A DNA stretch of 35,923 nucleotides, from the NCBI GenBank assembly GCA_009786535.1, contig WQRX01000038.1:1-35923 (forward strand), read 5' to 3'. This document shows positions 31,290 to 35,923 of this stretch, piece after piece. Below the pieces are notes generated by a model. It did not search any database. It was not told the origin of the DNA and saw only the letters and a list, made by a program, of their open reading frames with translations. Numbering within the stretch: position 1 is the stretch's first letter; each line of letters opens with the position of its first letter. The position numbers were made by a program, and so were the translations under genes. The stretch is from Defluviitaleaceae bacterium. GTDB lineage: Bacteria; Bacillota; Clostridia; Lachnospirales; WQUN01.

Positions 31290-33428
31290 ATGAAAAAAAT
31301 CGTATTGCTTGTGTTTTTGCTTATGCTTGCGCTCGCGTTTACCGCGTGCGGGGGTAACGGCGAGGAAGCCGAACCCGACCCAACCCCTGCGGCAACGCCC
31401 GCACCTACGCCTTCCCCCACCCCTACCCCAACGCCGCAACCCACGCCAACCCCTGCACCGGTTGTAGATATTCCCGAAGAACCCGTTGAAACCGTATTGT
31501 ATGCCCTGGAAGGCGACACCGTTGTGCAAGGCTTGCCACAGGGTACGGCAGGCTCCGGGCATGAGGTATTTGCGAGTACGCCAAATTTAATGCAGTCGGG
31601 TAGCCCCGTGTTTACAATTGTGGAACATCCCTCGGGGGAAGGAAATTCGATTCACCTTTCCGAGCGTAACCAGAATTTTTATGCACTGGATATCTACTTC
31701 CCGCCGTTGAATTTAAGCTTTGGCGCAACCTATGTTTTCCGCGCTACGGGGCGTGCGCCGGCGGAAACGGGAATGCAGCTGGGGCGTACCGATGCACCGT
31801 GGAGTGCGTATACAACCACCGTTACCCCCGCAAGCGGCGAATGGCGGCTGGAGCATACCTTGGCCGCTAACGAGTTGCTGGAGCATTTCTTAGAAAACCA
31901 GCGCGGCGTGCGCATTATGACCGGCAACGCCCCAAATGCGGAATTTTACGTGGACAGCATTGAAGTGATACGCATTGGCGAGCGGGGCGAGGACGCGGCA
32001 ATTATCCCCGAATGGGATTTGCAGCTCGCGTCCCTTGCACAAGCCTTTGAGCAACATTTCCTGTTGGGTAATATTTGGAATACTGCGGCGCGGATGGATT
32101 CGTTTAACACGACGGAAGCATTCTTCCACCACTTTAACGCCGTAACAGCGGAAAACAACCACAAGGTAGACCAAATTGCCCCCAATCCCAATACGTGGAA
32201 CTTCGCCACCGCCGACCTTATCGTAGACTGGGCAGAAGACAACGACCTCGCCATGATAGGGCATACCTTAGTATGGCATAGCCAATCCCCGCCGTGGCTC
32301 ACCACCGTAGCGGGCAGTGACGAACCCCTAACCCGCGCCCAAGCCATAGAAAATATGCACAATTATATCCGCACCGTAGCGGGGCGTTATGCAGGGCGCA
32401 TGTTTGCGTGGGACGTAGTAAACGAAGCCGTTTGGGGCGTAAACCAAAATACATGGGATGCAGACCCCAACTGGCGCAACCATATGCGCAGTGCAGGGCG
32501 CGGGCTTACCACGCACAACCAATCCCAGTGGTATAACGCCTTTGCTAATGGTGCAACGGGGGACGAATGCGGGTCGGACTATATCTTCTACGCATTCCGT
32601 TTTGCGCGTATCTATGACCCCTTCGCCATTTTGTATTACAACGATTATAACGACCACGTACCCGGCAAGCGGGACGCCATTGCCCAAATGGTTATACAAA
32701 TTAACGAACGCTGGACGCAAGACCCCCTATACGACGGGCGGTTGCTTATCGAAGGCATTGGAATGCAAGCCCACTACTATATCTCGGGCTGGATGAGTGA
32801 ACCCCACCACGTACGCACCGCCATTGAGCTGTATATCACAACGGGCGCACGTTTAAGCATTACAGAATGGGACATTACCATTGCGGGCAGTCGTGACAAC
32901 CCCATTACACCCACGGATATTCAATTGGAACGCCAAGCCGACCGCTTTGGCTTGCTTATGTCATGGTATTTGGAATTTTCGGACTATATTGAACGGGTAT
33001 CCCTATGGGGCATGGCAGACCATTGGAGCTGGCGTTCGTTTTCCGCGCCTCTGTTATTTGACGAGAACTTCCAACCCAAGCCCGCGTTTTTCGCCTTGCA
33101 CGAAGCGCTGGAAAACGCCGCCCCCCCTAATGTTTCCTCCCTCATTATCGCAACAGAAGCATTGCCCGCCGCCACACGCGACCAGTGGTATGCCTACCAG
33201 TTTACGGCCTTTGCGTTGGATGTATACGAACAAACGGGGCGGCACAACAATTTCGTGCCTAAAACATGGCACGTAATGCAAGGCGCGTTACCCGAAGGCT
33301 TGCGCCTTAACGCCCGCACAGGGGTAATCCACGGCACGCCTACGGAAGCGGGGACATTTACCTTCTGGGTTGCCGTAAACCATGGGGCAGGGGGCACGGC
33401 AGAGGAATTTACCCTTACGGTGCGGTAA
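31290..33428 (+). CDS. GH10 endo-beta-1,4-xylanase lipoprotein with CBM-like and Ig-like domains
   Basis: A 712-residue cell-surface xylanase. A lipoprotein signal ends at Cys20 (AFTAC). Residues about 28-56 are a Pro/Thr linker (TPAATPAPTPSPTPTPT). A beta-rich carbohydrate-binding-like module (CBM4/22 type, tentative) covers about 60-230. The GH10 barrel follows: NIWNTAARMD, the HTLVWHSQSPPW strand, acid/base Glu379 in WDVVNEAVW, and nucleophile Glu526 in SITEWDI. The last 110 residues end in a putative Ig-fold motif (LPEGLRLNARTGVIHGTPTE AGTFTF). The ATG at 31290 is chosen because GAGGAGA lies seven bases upstream and a signal peptide follows; the frame is open much further upstream into the divergent gene. 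It stops eight bases from convergent yunB. Confidence 0.94.
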   Translation: MKKIVLLVFLLMLALAFTACGGNGEEAEPDPTPAATPAPTPSPTPTPTPQPTPTPAPVVDIPEEPVETVLYALEGDTVVQGLPQGTAGSGHEVFASTPNLMQSGSPVFTIVEHPSGEGNSIHLSERNQNFYALDIYFPPLNLSFGATYVFRATGRAPAETGMQLGRTDAPWSAYTTTVTPASGEWRLEHTLAANELLEHFLENQRGVRIMTGNAPNAEFYVDSIEVIRIGERGEDAAIIPEWDLQLASLAQAFEQHFLLGNIWNTAARMDSFNTTEAFFHHFNAVTAENNHKVDQIAPNPNTWNFATADLIVDWAEDNDLAMIGHTLVWHSQSPPWLTTVAGSDEPLTRAQAIENMHNYIRTVAGRYAGRMFAWDVVNEAVWGVNQNTWDADPNWRNHMRSAGRGLTTHNQSQWYNAFANGATGDECGSDYIFYAFRFARIYDPFAILYYNDYNDHVPGKRDAIAQMVIQINERWTQDPLYDGRLLIEGIGMQAHYYISGWMSEPHHVRTAIELYITTGARLSITEWDITIAGSRDNPITPTDIQLERQADRFGLLMSWYLEFSDYIERVSLWGMADHWSWRSFSAPLLFDENFQPKPAFFALHEALENAAPPNVSSLIIATEALPAATRDQWYAYQFTAFALDVYEQTGRHNNFVPKTWHVMQGALPEGLRLNARTGVIHGTPTEAGTFTFWVAVNHGAGGTAEEFTLTVR

Positions 33429-33436
33429 TTATACTA

Positions 33437-34159
33437 TTACGGCATTAGCCCGCGGGGAATATCCATATGCAAGTAGGTTTCGGGCACAACGCCTGAGATA
33501 ACCGTGTCTACCAGCGATATATGGCGGTCAACCGTTACTTCAAAGGAATGGACGGGGTTAATAATCCGCACCACGGCCTCCACCGTAAGCCAAACGGAAA
33601 AATGAACCTGATTGATGCCCACGCTTACAAACCGCGAGTCGTAACTTACCAGTGCGTTCCCGATAGGCGCCATGGTAAAACGAAACTGCGGACCCATTTG
33701 CGCCAGCGTATCCAGCCCCAGTGCCATGCCCAGCGGTACGGAAATGACCTCGGGCTCCATGTTGTTTAGCCGTTCGGAAATGCGCTTGGCGGCAAGGTTG
33801 CACAAATCATTGACCAGCACCGTGTTTACGCTCAGCACAGGCGCACCCGGCACTACGTCGTGCCGTTGGTGGTAAAAATCGGAGGCAATGATACGTTGCT
33901 CGCGCACAATTTCCTGTATTACAGCGTTAATTACGTTATTAATTTCTGCCTGCATACGTAAATCTTCCGCTTCCAGCACAAGCGGAACTACGATGCGGTC
34001 AAACCGATAAAAGCTATAGGCAAACACGCCAAGCACGAGTAATAGCATGGCAAGTGCGATATATATTTTGGGTATTCGTAATTTCATACGCTTACGAGGC
34101 AAGCGAAGTTTCACCCGCCACGGAACACGCCGCCGCCTGCGCAACTGTATTAGTCGCAT
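33437..34159 (-). CDS. yunB: Sporulation protein YunB
   Basis: A 240-residue protein with a very basic N-terminus (RRRRRVPWRVKLRLPRKRMK), one membrane helix at about 31-48 (IYIALAMLLLVLGVFAYSFY) and an extracytoplasmic domain. Family-specific stretches are NNVINAVIQEIV, VNTVLVNDLCNLAAKRISER, PLGMALGLDTLAQMGP and INQVHFSVWLTVEAVVRIIN. Bacillus subtilis YunB is a sigma-E/forespore-mother-cell-linked spore-formation protein, so its presence points to an endospore-forming lineage. ATG 34159 is chosen for its GGGGG site; an upstream in-frame ATG at 34261 would run into the divergent dehydrogenase gene. Convergent with the xylanase. Confidence 0.9.
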   Translation of the reverse strand: MRLIQLRRRRRVPWRVKLRLPRKRMKLRIPKIYIALAMLLLVLGVFAYSFYRFDRIVVPLVLEAEDLRMQAEINNVINAVIQEIVREQRIIASDFYHQRHDVVPGAPVLSVNTVLVNDLCNLAAKRISERLNNMEPEVISVPLGMALGLDTLAQMGPQFRFTMAPIGNALVSYDSRFVSVGINQVHFSVWLTVEAVVRIINPVHSFEVTVDRHISLVDTVISGVVPETYLHMDIPRGLMP

Positions 34160-34240
34160 AATACAGTCCCCCCTTGTTGATAACCTATGCCATGTATATG
34201 CGTAAGGGGGCTTGGGGCAGTATTTTAAAGGAGAGATTAT

Positions 34241-35428
34241 ATGCAAAACTTCATTTTTCACGCGCCTACGGAAATTATTTTTGGGCGTGGCGCGGAAGAA
34301 AATGCCGCATCACTGGTAAAAAAATATAATGGAAGCCGCGTACTCATCGTTTACGGCGAAGGCAGTATTGTGCGCTCGGGCTTGCTGGATAAAGTCGCTT
34401 CCCAGCTTACGGACGCGGGCTTGTCCGTAGAAAAACACGGCGGCGCAATGCCCAACCCGCATTTATCCTTTGTGCAAGAGGGGATTAAAAAAGCGATGGC
34501 ACACAGCGCGGACTTTCTGCTTGCCATCGGCGGGGGGAGTGCCATCGACGCGGCAAAAGCTATTGCCCACGGCACAGCCAACCCCGACACCGATGTATGG
34601 AAATTTTGGACGCGCGAAGTCGCTTTGGAAAAATCCCTGCCCGTTGGCGTGGTGCTTACCCTATCCGCCGCGGGTAGCGAAACCAGCGCTTCTGCCGTTA
34701 TCACCAACACAGAAGCGGGGCTAAAACGCGGGCTGGGCACAGACTTTAACCGCCCGCGCTTCGCGGTAATGAACCCCGAACTCACCTTCACCATTCCCCG
34801 CTATCCGCTGGCTTGCGGCATTGCGGATATTCTCATGCACACCCTCGACCGCTATTTTACGTTGGAAACCCGCGACAATACTTTGCCAAACCAAACTACC
34901 GACGCCCTCGCCGAGGCGCTGATGCGTACCGTTATCGCCAATGCGCCCCGCGTGCTTGCCAACCCCGCCGACTACGAAGCCCAGAGCGAACTCATGTGGT
35001 GCGGAAGCCTGTCCCACAACGGGATTATGGGGCTTGGGCGTACCATGGATTTTTCGGTACACCAGCTGGGACACGAGCTAAGCGGCCGCTTTGACGTAGC
35101 CCACGGCGCAAGCCTAACCACCATGTGGGGTGCATGGGCGTGGCACGTGCAAAAAACACACCCCGCCCGCTTCGCCCAATATGGTGTAAATGTGTGGGGC
35201 ATAAACCCGTTAAACGCAGAAAGCTCTGCCATCGAAAAGACGGTAAAATTCTTCCGCTCCATCGAAATGCCTACCAACTTCACCGAACTGGGCATAGGCA
35301 TACAACCCCCCGACATCCTAGACGCCCTGGCAGAAAGCTGTACCTTCTTCGGCAAACGCGAGGTAGGGTGTTTTAAGCCATTGAATAAAGCGGATATACT
35401 GGCGATTTATACGGCGGCTAATATTTAG
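34241..35428 (+). CDS. Iron-containing alcohol dehydrogenase (BdhA/YqhD-like)
   Basis: A 395-residue member of the group III (Fe-dependent) alcohol dehydrogenases, the type of the NADH/NADPH butanol dehydrogenases of Clostridium. The nucleotide site is AIGGGSAIDAAKAIAHG; metal ligands are an Asp and His in ADILMHTLDRYF and two His in HQLGHELSGRFDVAHGASLT. The N-terminus FIFHAPTEIIFGRGAEE is typical of this subfamily. It reduces aldehydes with NAD(P)H to alcohols at the end of fermentation; actual substrate is unknown. AAAGGAGAGATT precedes ATG 34241. It is monocistronic, divergent from yunB. Confidence 0.93.
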   Translation: MQNFIFHAPTEIIFGRGAEENAASLVKKYNGSRVLIVYGEGSIVRSGLLDKVASQLTDAGLSVEKHGGAMPNPHLSFVQEGIKKAMAHSADFLLAIGGGSAIDAAKAIAHGTANPDTDVWKFWTREVALEKSLPVGVVLTLSAAGSETSASAVITNTEAGLKRGLGTDFNRPRFAVMNPELTFTIPRYPLACGIADILMHTLDRYFTLETRDNTLPNQTTDALAEALMRTVIANAPRVLANPADYEAQSELMWCGSLSHNGIMGLGRTMDFSVHQLGHELSGRFDVAHGASLTTMWGAWAWHVQKTHPARFAQYGVNVWGINPLNAESSAIEKTVKFFRSIEMPTNFTELGIGIQPPDILDALAESCTFFGKREVGCFKPLNKADILAIYTAANI

Positions 35429-35480
35429 AATTGCTTCACAAGTTGTGCAAATATTTTTTATATTTTTGGAGGCGTGTAAA

Positions 35481-35843
35481 ATGTTCCGCATGGGAGTCAT
35501 TGAAGAAAGTTTAGAAAACGCCGGTGTATTAGATACATTAAAGCCATTCTTTTACAGTCAAAGACTTGAAGAAGTTTTAGACGATGAATTTCCCCTTTGG
35601 CATACAAATGAATATCATGTACCCGATGAAAATATTAACGACTTAATTTCTATTTTAGAGCAACAGGTTAAACTTACATGGTATGTTCATGCCTTTAATG
35701 ATGAAAAATTGATTGTCATTTTCCGTGGCAAATCATTCCATATTTCACCCCATAGAGATGATACATGGAATGCTATGATTGAATATGGCGATACGGTAAA
35801 GGTGGAAAGACGCTATAGTGAGAGCATCCCGTTAAGCGTTTGA
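35481..35843 (+). CDS. Unrecognised small protein, 120 residues
   Basis: No family recognised. It is acidic and A+T-rich in codon use, unlike the dehydrogenase before it. It contains VIEESLENAGVLDTLKPFFY, WHTNEYHVPDENINDLISIL, and a strand-rich middle (VKLTWYVHAFNDEKLIVIFR), ending WNAMIEYGDTVKVERRYSES. A TGGAGG site is eight bases upstream of ATG 35481; the longer frame from 35445 begins in the intergenic region. No signal or membrane segment. The last 80 bases of the window hold A/T-rich inverted stretches (CGAAATTTTTTTC, CAAAAAAGTTCG) but no gene. Confidence 0.6.
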   Translation: MFRMGVIEESLENAGVLDTLKPFFYSQRLEEVLDDEFPLWHTNEYHVPDENINDLISILEQQVKLTWYVHAFNDEKLIVIFRGKSFHISPHRDDTWNAMIEYGDTVKVERRYSESIPLSV

Positions 35844-35923
35844 GATTGCATACCAACTGATTACAGTGTTCAATAACAGTTTTTTGTCGAAATTTTTTTC
35901 AAAAAAGTTCGTGGGGCGTGGGG

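Noticed and set aside
31380..31460. Imperfect tandem repeat of CCCACC/CCAACG-like units
   Set aside because: It is the Pro/Thr linker of the xylanase lipoprotein, a normal low-complexity feature rather than a DNA repeat element.
34168..34208. CCCCCTT/AAGGGGG inverted repeat between yunB and the dehydrogenase
   Set aside because: The loop is about 29 bases long and one arm is simply the yunB ribosome binding site; evidence for a functional structure is too thin.

Overview
The window looks like a chromosomal segment from an anaerobic, probably endospore-forming member of the Clostridia (Bacillota). Evidence from gene content: a YunB-type sporulation protein, a glycine/betaine-reductase component C protein (Stickland-type amino-acid reduction), an AddB nuclease subunit, EngB, a Firmicutes-type pyruvate kinase with a C-terminal extension, strong AGGAGG-type ribosome binding sites, and a plant-polysaccharide lipoprotein/ABC transporter cluster. 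Coding density is high, most genes use moderately G+C-rich codons, and a few A+T-richer patches carry likely acquired genes. No tRNA, rRNA or CRISPR array was seen.

Layout. 1-1200: a small DUF4177-like gene followed by a graveyard with an AraC-like regulator fragment and the 3' end of an IS630-type transposase. 1205-5457 (minus): a compact housekeeping operon reading DUF3788 protein, HD hydrolase, tyrS, GNAT-like acyltransferase, engB, S1-domain protein. 5529-10529 (plus): nitroreductase, addB, two decayed genes (membrane protein, HAD hydrolase) where addA might be expected, and an adenylate-kinase-like NMP kinase. 10546-12000 (minus) guaB, divergent from 12136-15400 (plus) pyk, psd, pssA (central carbon plus phosphatidylserine/phosphatidylethanolamine synthesis). 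15418-16742: an A+T-rich patch with a solitary PD-(D/E)XK nuclease and a frameshifted small gene. 16757-20534: a single-chain GrdC-GrdD fusion and a TPR protein. 20540-21915 (minus): PadR regulator with a DUF1700/DUF4097 protein. 21976-24396: a module with a candidate structured RNA, two unrecognised proteins, a short near-identical direct repeat at each side, then a broken ORF and a RelE-like toxin/antitoxin pair. 24612-31132 (minus): carbohydrate locus: substrate-binding lipoprotein, two permeases, GH112 phosphorylase, GH105 hydrolase; divergent from it a GH10 xylanase lipoprotein (31290-33428). 33437-35843: yunB, iron-containing alcohol dehydrogenase, and a small unknown gene.

How genes work together. 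The xylanase and the transporter/GH112/GH105 operon diverge from overlapping sigma-A-like promoters whose -35 boxes share bases, suggesting joint control: outside cleavage of hemicellulose/pectic material, uptake of oligosaccharides, then phosphorolysis (GH112) and removal of unsaturated uronic acid (GH105) inside the cell. Psd and PssA form a two-step phospholipid pathway translationally tied to pyk.

The most notable unexplained signals are a short palindrome, GGGANCGNTCCC, which recurs inside genes (tyrS, addB, the GrdCD fusion including near its junction, the TPR gene); the multi-stem intergenic sequence at about 22030-22240; the fused GrdCD without visible partner genes; and the AddB gene without AddA next to degraded genes. 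Everything is read by eye; homology assignments rest on recognised motifs, not on database searches.
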